Below, piece by piece: positions 34,832-44,670 of a stretch of DNA of 64,000 nt; the stretch's first letter is position 1; each line of letters begins with the position of its first letter. The position numbers and the translations under genes are program-made. Source of the DNA: Neopestalotiopsis rosae (Eukaryota; Ascomycota; Sordariomycetes; Amphisphaeriales; Sporocadaceae); contig JALGAS010000008.1 in NCBI GenBank assembly GCA_023078685.1, positions 2,170,001-2,234,000 of the forward strand. Direction: 5' to 3'. The notes beneath the pieces were generated by a model. The model ran no database searches and was not told the origin of the DNA. It saw only the letters and a program-made list of their open reading frames with translations.

Positions 34832-36108
34832 AGAAGCATCGTCACTTGAGCAGCCCTTCATCACAGCAGGCGCGTGTCTTGCACTTCCGTTGGGGCTGAC
34901 ACGGACGATGTATAAATAAGTTTTGTAGGATTCGCTTGATGGATGCCGAGCACATGTTGGATTAGAAGGCGAATATTTTGATACCCAGAGCCATTCCCTT
35001 GTCCTCCTCATTTCTCACACTGCTCAACAATGAAGGCGTGAACCCAATCCGGTGAAAGTATGGTATCATGAACCGTGTCCAGCGTCTCCCAGAGTCAGAC
35101 TCGGACTCGTCAATGTCTCCTACCTGGACAATGCCATCTTCCACACACTGGCGAAAGAGCCCACGGGTGGTGAAGAAAGAAGAGGACAAGGGTGAGCTCC
35201 TGCGATCATGGAGCTATGGACTCTGCGTCTCGACGGGATGGCGAACTACGGGCTCATATGGAGGGGTGACAGGCGGCGAGACAGGTGGCGCTGAGGACGG
35301 TCTCGGGCTGCCGGAACGGCCTGTGCGTACAGTCGAAAGCTGGTAAGCACTGAAGAGAAACCCATGGATGTCTTGCTGCAAATGGATACGGCAGCCACAG
35401 AAATGTCCATCAACAGCTCGCACACAGATATGCTTACTCTGATACGGCTCTATCGATAGGTGAGATGTGCATGGGAAAGGGGGAGGAGTTGCTGCGTCTC
35501 TTCGAGTGCTCTTAGGTGGGAATTTTCGGGATAATCTAGAGTTTACGATCAACAACAATGCACACAGTTAATGATAAGACAGCATAGTAAGCACAGAGAC
35601 CGATCATTCACTGTCACTCGTGATGCTTTGCAATCACGACATCACGTGATACTTGAGATCTAAATAGACCTTATCTTCGTCCATAATCGAGTCACGGCCA
35701 AACGAGAAACTTCAACGGGTAATTTGACTTTATTCACAAGTTTGCCTCAATATCGCTCGACAAGAGCAGCAAGTAGATCCAGACCCACGTTGTGATTTGT
35801 ATGGTCGCATCTTCTTGGCATGCTTGAAAAGTATTCAGGTCGCCTCAGATCATAAGAACCCCATTCAAGTATCGACAACCGTCAGCGTCGATACATACAA
35901 CCACGGCTCTTGGAACGCTTAGAAGGACATGGCCATCTGATGAAAGGGGCCATGCTCCTAAAAGTCCGTGACAACGGTAATCTTCGTCCGAACTAATCTC
36001 ACATCGGCCCAGCAATTCGATCATCCCAGGAGGGTAATAAATCAAGGCAACACGGACAGCCAGGGAGATCCAGACCATTCGTGTCCTAGAGCCGCATCTC
36101 GATCCTTT
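34832..36108. other. Intergenic region with ambiguous open frames
   Basis: Between 34962 and 35558 both strands stay unusually open. The plus strand has a 92-codon ATG frame (35068-35346). The minus strand is open from 35558 to 34962 except for one TAG at 35216-35214. Codon use does not decide between them and neither resembles a known family. A 10-bp palindrome ATCACGTGAT is at 35641-35650. Confidence 0.4.
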
Positions 36109-36888
36109 TCAGATCTTCGATACAGCCCCGGACCGAGCCTTTGCATGCTCGCCGTCCCACTTTGCCTTGAGCGCCGCCGCCTGCTGCGACTTGAGGGTGA
36201 AGCCCTCGTACAGGCGAGCCCACCCGCCGCCCAGGGTGCGGACGTCTATGGGGCGACCCGTGGCAGCGTTCATGTAGGTGACCGAACCCTTGACTTGGGC
36301 GACAATGGCCTGCTGCTTGAGCGAGAAGAGAATGGTTGTGCCATGATTCCGCGTCGGTTCTACGAGGTCCTGACGGTACGCGACAATGAGCTGTTCCTTG
36401 TAGTCAGTCGAACGAGGCCACGATAGAAAAGAATGTCTACGATTTCCAAAAAAAATAAAAAAATAAAAATAAGACCAGTTGTGACGTACCGAGTCGGGAT
36501 ACTTGACCTGCCTGCGGATATCCAAGTCGTATCTGCGGATCGCAGGGACCACGGACCTGGCCTGGATCATGTCCTCGTACTCCTGGCGGCCGAGGAACCC
36601 GTCGTAGCTCTCCATGACGCGGTGGAAGCAGGTGCCCAGAAAGTGCATGTACTGCGACTGCATGACGTGGCCAAAGGGGTCCTGGTCCTCGGCCCAGAGG
36701 ACCCCTCGCTCCACCATGGTCTCCGGGTCGAACCCCATGGCCTCCAGGGTCGACAGGGCGCGGCCGCGCAGAGCGGCGTAGGGGTCCGTGTTGGGGTGCG
36801 GGCCCGGGGCGCCGGCGTGCGAGTACGGCGAGTTGTACGCCGACTCGGCGAGCCGGGACTTTGTTCCAGTGAGGCTTTCGTCCGGCAT
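36109..36888 (-). CDS. Hotdog-fold thioesterase-like protein
   Basis: Two exons (36888-36490, 36396-36109) give 228 aa after removal of a 93-nt intron with a GTACGT donor and CTACAAG acceptor. The 4HBT-type signature is clear: W-x-D-QDPFGHVMQSQYMHFLGTCFHR, i.e. Asp followed by a Gly-His, then a Tyr and Arg on the long hotdog helix. Later come the strand HGTTILFSLKQQAIVAQ and YMNAATGRPID. Such enzymes hydrolyse acyl-CoA or acyl-ACP thioesters; in fungi they also release polyketide or fatty-acid products. It lies next to an O-methyltransferase and a SnoaL-like gene, so a role in a small metabolite pathway is possible. An upstream targeting exon cannot be excluded. Confidence 0.8.
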   Translation of the reverse strand: MPDESLTGTKSRLAESAYNSPYSHAGAPGPHPNTDPYAALRGRALSTLEAMGFDPETMVERGVLWAEDQDPFGHVMQSQYMHFLGTCFHRVMESYDGFLGRQEYEDMIQARSVVPAIRRYDLDIRRQVKYPDSVRHNWSYFYFFIFFGNRRHSFLSWPRSTDYKEQLIVAYRQDLVEPTRNHGTTILFSLKQQAIVAQVKGSVTYMNAATGRPIDVRTLGGGWARLYEGFTLKSQQAAALKAKWDGEHAKARSGAVSKI

Positions 36889-37636
36889 GGTCTACCACGA
36901 GATGTAATATATGCTTTTCTGACGATACTAAGAAGAAGAGTGCATATACAGAGTAGAGAAGTCCAAGAATCAAGAATTTTTTTAAAATTTTCTTTTGTTA
37001 ATTTGTCGATCCGTGGACTTAAAATCAAGGCGGAGCTTGGTTGTGTTGGCAAGAATGCCGAGGCAAAAGGCAGCACCCAGAATTCAGCGAATGGTTGTAT
37101 TATCAACAGGTAAATGGCAAATGACGCTGGAGAATGAACCAACAATTGTCAGAGGTGTATCGAATTTCTCGCATCAAGCTGCAGGCATCTGCCGGTAGAA
37201 GGGTGTTGGGTCCCCAGGGAAATAGGCACAGTCGGCCACTATGAGTTCGGAGGAGAGCTAAGGCTGTTGTTTGTTTCTGTTATGTGAAGTAGCATCCCGG
37301 ACTGAGGTGGCCAATAGGACCCCGGCTGTCCATGCATACTTGATGTTGGTGCGTGGTCACCTTGGTCCACTACCCGAGTGGGCGCCTTCGGGTCGCCTCC
37401 GGTTCGCCTTTGATCGCATGTGATCTTTTGGGTCATTCACTTTTCATTATGACTGATTATAGTAAAATGCCATAAATGGAGTGAATGACTGTAATGATTT
37501 GTACAGCTAAACCAATCGATACTAGGTCGGGATATGGAGTCATATCCCGTGGTAGCAAATTATACAGAAACTTTCGATTCAGTGCTACATAGAGGACAGG
37601 AGTATGGGCTATATGCCATGAATTGATGACTTGATT
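36889..37636. other. Intergenic region
   Basis: This lies upstream of the thioesterase-like gene and downstream of the O-methyltransferase, both on the minus strand. No gene was seen. Confidence 0.6.
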
Positions 37637-39030
37637 CTATGGAGCGACAATCTGGAGACTATCTCCAGTCTCCTCAAGGTACACTGATCTTTGAAGCACT
37701 CTCAAACCAGCAGAAGACAGCAGTGAGTCCCATTGTTTCTGTGTTCTTTCAATTGATGCAAGTGTGGTCAACATGACCATATCTTGCTCAGTGGCGTGTG
37801 GATGAGCGCCTTTGTCCGGAATGATTATATCATCGATGAGAATGACAGACTCGGGACCCATGGCGGCCATGGTGTTCTTGAGAATCACGAGAGCTTTGTC
37901 ATCTGGGTAATCATGCAGGATATTGCGCAAATAATACGTCCTGGCACCTGTATGGCTGTTAAATCTCGTGGTACATAGAAGGGATCATTTCGTCTTACCT
38001 TTGATCGGCTGCTCGCCCCAGAAATCAAAGGCCATCTTCTGGACCCCGTCTATCGAGAGTGCATGGTGCTCAATTACGACTGGTAGGTCTTGGAGGATGA
38101 CGCGTCCGATGAGATTCGGCGACTTGGTCTTGAGAAGGGCGCACTGACTTCCGATGCCACCGCCGACATCAACAAAGACGGGCGTCTCAGCATCAGAGTC
38201 CTTGACCAGGGAGTTGAAATCAACGACATCCATCCACGTCTTTTTGCCGTTATGGACCGCCGTCATCCAGAGCCCAAAGTCTGCTACGAGCGCGGGGTGA
38301 CCTTGCAGCCAAACGAACGCAGGTAGCTCTGTCTGAAAAGCCTTCTGGAAGGGAGTATCGACGACATTGGTGGGATTGGCATAATTGGTGTCCTTGAAGA
38401 ATTGCGGCGCGGCTTGAAGACACGGGGCGATCCCTTTGAATCTGATATTGTCTGTTAGCACAATATACTGACTACTCGCGTGAGAGCAGGACTTGCGCCT
38501 GATTCATGCCAGCACGGAAACCTTCAATGCTGAGCGTTTCCGTCAGATGGTTGGACTGGTAAGAGTCCTCGTCTACTTCACTGATAAAGCCGTGTGATGC
38601 CAGATATCTGAGGATGCGAGCTTTGGCGGTATTAGATGAGCTCTTCTAAGCCGTTGGATCGGTTGGAACTGACCTGTAAAGACAATATCGGCTCCCGAGG
38701 TAGGGGCCAGGTCAGCAGCAGAGCAGGGCTCAGATTTGTTCGCAAGAGTTGTAAAAATTTTCATGTTACTCGCTATCTGGGCGACGCTCAGAATCATAGG
38801 CTATTCTCGGTATAGTGTCAGTATGCTGCACAATGGGTGGAAAAGAGCCGATCTTCTGTATTACTCACCGAGTATATGACCCTATATATGGTGTCATACG
38901 GAGACTCGGTAGCTAGACTTAAGACTTGAGCTGCATTGTAAAGATCTTTGCGGAGCTTCTCGTCCTGAGGAGGAGAGGCAGCGGCGACCTTGAGCTCCTG
39001 TATGAGCTTGGTGATGTCTGAGGTGGGCAT
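37637..39030 (-). CDS. COMT-type SAM-dependent O-methyltransferase
   Basis: Five exons (39030-38869, 38800-38674, 38620-38497, 38441-37999, 37947-37637) give 388 aa. The N-terminal winged-helix dimerisation part includes IASNMKIFTTLA and RILRYLASHGFI. The SAM site is VFVDVGGGIGS (about 229-236), followed by the acidic ILQDLP loop. The catalytic His is likely H297 in RNILHDYPDDKA. C-terminal IDDIIIPDKG and SLQIVAP fit the caffeate/sterigmatocystin O-methyltransferase family that methylates phenolic hydroxyls of secondary metabolites. The third intron (38496-38442) uses a GC-AG pair (GCAAGT donor, branch GCTAAC), which is needed to join GMNQ to AFKGIAPC. It lies beside hotdog, SnoaL-like and SDR genes. 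Confidence 0.88.
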
Positions 39031-39617
39031 AACTGGATGGATCAATTTGTGGTAGCCAAGAACTGATTTATGGACTGGTCTTCTTGGAAAATTTGGGTGC
39101 CAAGAGAGATGAATGATTATCCGTCTTACGCATTTGTCGGAAGTGTGAGACAGGGCGGTTTGTGCAGGTGTACGGCTTTCCTTGAGAGCTAATCATGGAA
39201 TGATGTTGGTTGGAGATCAATGCTGCTGTGCCACTTCAATACACCACCCGATAAGACGTATCGAAGCGGCGCATCATATCATGTCTTATGACAGCTCCCT
39301 GACCTAGACACCTGGGTAGGTATGGAGGTATCTCCTACCGAGGTAGAAATCGCCCTCTCAGCTATGTCTACAAACATTCACAATGAAATAGAATATCAAC
39401 GAGCACAATTCTTGCTGTTTCGGTTTCAGAGATGCAAATGCACCGGTCATGGATTTCAATTGGGACAAACTTATGCGTACTTAGAAATAGAATCACGAAC
39501 TCTCATGACACTACGTAATATCGAACCCCAAACGAGCCTCTCAAGGTCTATTGGCACGTCAATATCTCAATACATCCGTCTGCTTCAACAGCTCTGATAA
39601 AAAGTGTCCAAGTAACT
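39031..39617. other. Intergenic region
   Basis: This is the promoter side of the O-methyltransferase and the 3' flank of the SnoaL-like gene. No gene was seen. Confidence 0.6.
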
Positions 39618-40085
39618 CTACGCATGAGCACCAGCTGCAGCTAGCATCTGCTCCAACATCTTGGTGCTCTCGAACGTGTCGACAAACTCGAGGATTTGCG
39701 AGACGCGTGTTCCATCTTCGGTGAATGTCAGATCCCAGATCATCTCGACCGTGCGCTTTGTGTCGTCAATCATGGTGATATGCTGTGTCGTCCATATCGT
39801 CGCGGTGCGCTGGTGAGCGTCGATGGTGGTCTTGGTGACTTCCTGGTAGGTGTCCTCAAAACTCTGGAGCTCAAGCTTCATCTGAGCCTCGTAGTCTGCG
39901 TTGCTTATCTTCTTTTTGAAGAACTATGGGTATCTGTTGATAAAGGAGAATGGTCGATACTCTCGGACACAGTCGTCCGCGAGGATTGCCGAAAAGAGGG
40001 ATGCGTCTTTGGTCTTTACGCCGTTTGTGTTATTCTCGATGAAAGCATCGATCGTCTTCTGAAGAGTTGCTCTGAAATCGGCCAT
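39618..40085 (-). pseudogene. SnoaL-like (NTF2-fold) gene with one in-frame TAG
   Basis: From the ATG at 40085 the frame reads MADFRATLQKTIDAFIENNT...DDCVREYRPFSFINRYP, then TAG at codon 54 (39926-39924). It resumes in the same frame as FFKKKISNADYEAQMKLEL to a stop at 39618, 155 codons plus stop. The pattern (N-terminal helix, DDC-x-R-x-YRP strand, VEMIWDLTF and QILEFVDT strands) fits SnoaL-like NTF2-fold proteins, small cyclases, dehydratases or accessory proteins common in fungal metabolite clusters. The only intron that would end at this TAG is 37 nt and breaks the frame, so the stop is real in DNA. CAG-to-TAG by C-to-T mutation, or UAG-to-UGG mRNA editing, are the two explanations. A shorter product from the downstream Met near 39881 is possible. 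Confidence 0.7.
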
Positions 40086-41121
40086 GATGATTGTTTTGAG
40101 TGTGTGTGATGTACGGCGTTGACAGATTTGCTACGTGATGGAAGAAGTCTATCGATCATCAAACCTCGTGACAGTTGGCACTGGAATTAGAGGATATAAA
40201 TGTATCTACAGGTATGACACTGAGGAAGCACCCAACTACAATATTGCGTTCAGAATAGATTGCCAAAAGCTTTCCATGAATAGCACAGTAATGGTCATTC
40301 TGTCCAATTCTGCACTGTAAAGTGTTCGAGGGACCAAACATACAGCCGTAATAGTCCGGTTAGGTGGTCAGCCTCCGATCCCGTCAATCTCACCCATCAA
40401 GCAGGGGTTTCCCTTTCTGGCTAGGTTCATGTATGAAGGTCCAGAGCTGCGCACCAACTGCATCAACTACATCAACTGCACCAACTGCATAAGCATAGTG
40501 GGTTGTCGGACGCCCAGCCCAACTTCCAACACGTGCAGCAAATACAAGGTATATATTATGAATACATCCTTGGATTAACCTGCAATACTACCAACGTGCG
40601 CTATAATCCATGTATTCATCGCACGCTGATCCTCGTGGGGATGCTGAACCAACCTTTCCTGATCGTGCAATCACGGCGGCAGTCTATACTTTGGAATGGC
40701 GGTAACCAACTTCTTGACTGCCGGAGTCTTTTCGTTGTGGAATCGCAGCATTCATTCAACTTGTAGACGCGGCAAATTAGCCAAGTCAGTAGTGACTGGC
40801 TGATGCATCATATCTGTGACTTTGGACATTGCATGGCACGACACCGGATCTATTTTTGGACGACAGCAGTATCCAGAACGGCATTTATTTTTATTCCCGC
40901 CCAATGAATGCGACTGTTTTGTTGACTATGCCAGAGTAGTAATAACATGTACATTCTCCCAGAGGAGTCCTTGATAGCGATTGTTTTACCTCCCTGAATC
41001 AAGCCACTTTAAAGCGTTATGCTCAGCTTCTGATTTCTCTCGCGGAGCTTTTGGAAATTTGCTCGCTTATCTGAATTCGTGGGACCGTCTCAGTGGCGCC
41101 GTTTAACCTGATTGCAAACCC
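40086..41121. other. Divergent intergenic region
   Basis: This lies between the SnoaL-like gene (minus) and the broken rhodopsin-domain gene (plus). It contains a 9-bp tandem repeat (40455-40490) and otherwise no recognisable feature. Confidence 0.6.
40455..40490 (+). repeat. Four tandem copies of a 9-bp unit (CAACTGCAT)
   Basis: Units CAACTGCAT, CAACTACAT, CAACTGCAC and CAACTGCAT follow one another without gaps in the shared upstream region of the SnoaL-like and rhodopsin-domain genes. CAACTG is also an E-box-type hexamer. No function is shown. Confidence 0.8.
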
Positions 41122-42306
41122 ATGTTGACCACTACCGTCACACTGCCCACCTTTGCTGGTGTTGGCATCACCTTCATCGCCATTGCGGGCATGTTTGTCG
41201 GGCTTCGATGTTTGACCAGCCTCTACACACCACGGCGCAAGCTTGCCCTAGATGACTGTGCGACCATCGTTCCCCTGTCGCTCCAATTCCCAGGTGTTTT
41301 CTGACCCAATGAGGTTCAGATCTTTCCATCACTGGATGGTGTTTTCTTGTCGCGTCGTTTGCAGTCAATTGGCTAGTAATTTCAGGTATGGCTGCTCACA
41401 GGTGCGAAATGTATTCGGAAACTTTCAGTTGACCTGACACGGAAGATAGTATTCTTGAATACTAATCAAGACTACGATTTCAATTATGTGCAAAAGGCAA
41501 GTTGCGTCCCCGGAAATCTCATTACAGATGGTAAACCGCCTATTCCTAACCTTCGTCACTCTGCAGATCTCGGTTGCCACCATAATATTCATCCAAGGCA
41601 CGCTGTGGTTCACCAAAGCTCCCGTCATTTTTCTGTATTTGAGGCTGTTTGGTATACATCCCTGGCTGCGTTACACATCGTGGATCACCTTGATAGTCTC
41701 CGCCTTGGTATATATCGCCTGCTTGATCTACACCTTGGTGGAATGTCCCATCGACCCAACTAGGGCGAATCTCCCGACCTACCAGGCCTGCGCGGCCTCG
41801 AACACGCTTACCGGTGTTATCTCGGGCTTCATGTCGGTTTTTACCGACGCCATCATCTTTTCCTTGCCAATACCAATTATTCGCCGTCTGAAGCTAGATG
41901 TGACCAAGAAAATTGGTCTTGGTTTGACATTTTTCTCGGGTATCTTGTAAGTTTTGCGCACCCCAGCGACAGACTTTTTTTTATTGAAGGTCTAACGAAT
42001 CATGTTCCAAGGGGCATCATCGCCTCTGTGGCGTCTCTATATTTCAAATGACAAGCTCACTTTGGAAACGGGAATTTCGGAGACGGACCACTGTTTACAG
42101 TGCCGATGATGTGCTTGTAAGTCCTCCCATGCTCCGCCGACAAGAACGCCTCTTGTGCTCATATGAACCGTATATACAGCTACATTGAAGGCATAGTCGC
42201 GGTCATGGTGGGTTGTGTACCGTCACTCCGTGAGTTCTGGAATATATTTATCAGTAAGGAGGCGGACGGTAGCCAGAAGAGTACCAATTTCACATATCCA
42301 TGTTGA
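41122..42306 (+). pseudogene. Rhodopsin-domain (PTH11-like) membrane protein gene, interrupted by TGA
   Basis: Helix 1 (TFAGVGITFIAIAGMFVGLRCL) follows the ATG at 41122, then LALDD. Later exons restore NYVQK joined to ISVATIIFIQGTLWFTKAPVIF through a GC-AG intron (41497-41566, GCAAGT donor, CCTAAC branch), then helices to FFSGIL. An intron at 41947-42011 leads to GIIASVASLYFK, an in-frame TGA at 42049-42051, and QAHFGNGNFGDGPLFTVPMM. A further intron (42117-42179) leads to YIEGIVAVMVGCVPSLREFW and a stop at 42304. The frame is kept on both sides of the TGA. Exons between 41290 and 41450 were not resolved. The family is the fungal rhodopsin-domain group; the gene seems recently inactivated or truncated. 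Confidence 0.65.
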
Positions 42307-42964
42307 AGTTCAGAGAACAGTCTAGATCCACCAAGAGCCTATTGGGAAGGTAACTCTGAGTACATCAATGCGTACCCAGATGGATAATATTTCTTGGGTG
42401 ATGAACCGTTGATCAGTCGTACTAGAGTATAAGGAGTCCGCTTCCTAGGTAGGTATATAGTATTAAGTATGCCAGCCACCTGTTGATTTTTAGTAGACAG
42501 GGTCGTAGACAGCAGTCGCATGCACCTGGGTGGGGGCTGGCTGTGCTGTACCTATGCTGCCGTACGCACTGAAACCCCTCCCTGGGTGCAATGAGAACAT
42601 TGCGGCACAGGGCCTTCCATCCAAGCTGCCAAGACGGAGCTTCGTAACGGAGGCACCTTGCACGGAGGACACAACGCAATTGATGTATGTAGGTAGGTGG
42701 TGTCACTTGAAGCAAGTGACATTCTCATAACTTACGTACATGTATCTAGCACATCTGCATCCCTCAAATTACTATGCCAAGTGTGCCTATACTACACCCG
42801 CTCCTCCCCATAGGTCAACAGCACACGCTAGGACTGCCTACTAACCCGCCTAAAGAGTGATACTTAAGGTTAAGGAGTCTAGTGATTATATGTCGCCCCA
42901 CTGCCTAACTTTACCTGCTCCATAGCGACCATCTAACATCCAACCCGCTATTGAGAGACTCACC
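42307..42964. other. Intergenic region
   Basis: This is the promoter of the SDR gene, with short GTAGGTAGG-like repeats near 42450 and 42689. No gene was seen. Confidence 0.6.
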
Positions 42965-44042
42965 ATGGTTGCTATCCAAGCCATCACCGAGTCAAATGTC
43001 CGCATCGCGAGCAGCCTCCCCGCCGGACTCGTGGCCGTTTTTGCCGGTGCAACAAGCGGCATCGGCGAGTCCACGCTCAGGCAGTTCACCAAACGGGTGC
43101 AAAGGCCCCGGATCTACTTCCTCGGACGTAGGGAAAATGAGGGCCAGCGCATTCAGGCAGAGCTCAAGGCTCTAAATCCGGGCGGCGAGTACCACTACGT
43201 CAAAAACGACTCGAGCCTGCTGGAGAACGTCGATCAAGCCTGTCAGTATATCAGAGAACGAGAACCCGTCATCAACCTGCTATTCCTGAGCTGCGGGACA
43301 TTGATCACCGGCAAGCGTAAGGTCCCATTTGTCTGTGTCCATGCCTATCATGGGAATCTTTACTGACCCTGTCTCAGGAACCAGTGAAAGCCTCAATTAT
43401 CCCATGGCCCTTGCGTATTATGCCCGGGCACGCTTCATCGTCAACCTTTTGCCCCAGCTCAAAAGGGCTCAGTCGCTGCGTCGCGTAATCACTGTTGGTG
43501 CCGGAACCAAGGAGGGCGCCATCTACCCCGACGACTTTCAAGCCAACAACTTGGGCATGCTAACATTCAGAGGGCACCTCACGTCCATGATCACGCTCTC
43601 GCTCGACGCTATTGCCAAGCAAGCGCCCGAGGTCTCTTTCGTGCACGACTACCCGGGCTTTGTCAAGACGGGCCTCTCGCGCGAGCTCACCGGCGTCACG
43701 GCCTCCATCACCAAGGTCATGTTTCAGCCCCTCATGGCCATTCTGCAGATTCCCATTGAAGAAACGGGCGAGCGCCAGCTGTATTTGGCCACCAGCGCTC
43801 GTTTTCCCCCGCGCGATGGCAGTGGTGCCGAGGGTGTTGCACTGGGCGAAGGTGTAACTATTTCAGTTGGGTTTGACGGCACCCCTGCAGGTGGTGTATA
43901 CTCGGTTGACTATGAGGCTGAAGGTCCAGGTCAAAAGGTGGAAGAGATTCTGCAGAATCATAAGAAGAGTGGAATGGGGGACAAGGTATGGAAGCACACC
44001 GAAGAAGAGTTTGTCCGAACCACGGGCAAGCTCGCAATTTGA
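42965..44042 (+). CDS. Short-chain dehydrogenase/reductase-like protein
   Basis: Two exons (42965-43316, 43378-44042) encode 338 aa. The cofactor motif is AVFAGATSGIGESTL (Gly-x3-Gly-x-Gly) with IYFLGRREN at the end of the next strand and LLFLSCGTL in place of the usual NNAG. The classical Ser-Tyr-x3-Lys set is not intact: the strand reads RRVITVGAGTKEGAIY, and the helix has YYARARF. This matches a fungal SDR subgroup found in secondary-metabolite clusters whose active site is degenerate or altered. FVHDYPGFVKTGL closes the cofactor site. It lies at the edge of the O-methyltransferase/thioesterase group. The substrate is unknown. Confidence 0.82.
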
Positions 44043-44670
44043 GTGGTGCACATTGTGTCAGGCTATGGGATTGGTAGGTAGTGGTGACACAGGCCCATGT
44101 GCGCAGACTCAATGCTGTGGTGTGGCTTGAGCTATTTTCGTCTGCATAAGGCGTACTGAGGCAGAAACCCCCAATGATAAGTTATTTGCAGCACAATGAT
44201 TGTCCTCTCAAGGTTGATAGGGCTAGCACTAAATGTCTTCTGCCGCCACATATCGAAAAGAGTGGGAGAGTTCCTGAGGTATGCCAACGTTGGAGGCTAT
44301 GCATCTGGCTTTTGCAACACTAGTGTCGGATCAGGCAGTTGGCCACACAGGGATGGAAGGCCTTCCACGAATAAAAGTGAGTTATTACTGACGGCTACTC
44401 ACGAGAATCTCAGGTATTGTTTCTTCTATGGCCCCAAATATTCACTCTGCTGGGGCCAAGTCAAAGGATCAGACTAAGCGGGACCAGCAAAGTAATTTGT
44501 CATGTCACCTTTATCAGGAAAGCGTCGGCTCATCTATGCGATAGTGGTGACAACTCCCTTCATAGCCTTCTTTTGGACCCCAACATACTGGTCTTGATAA
44601 GTCTCAGATATCCCCTGCCAGCTTCACTTGCATTGAACACACCGTGCTGTTGTCTTCCACCTTCAACAAA
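44043..44670. other. Intergenic region
   Basis: This 628-bp spacer lies between the SDR and DUF3176 genes. No gene was seen. Confidence 0.6.

Noticed and set aside
39889..39961. An intron ending at CCATAG to remove the TAG in the SnoaL-like gene
   Set aside because: The only donor (GTATCG) gives a 37-nt intron without a branch site and shifts the frame into an early stop.
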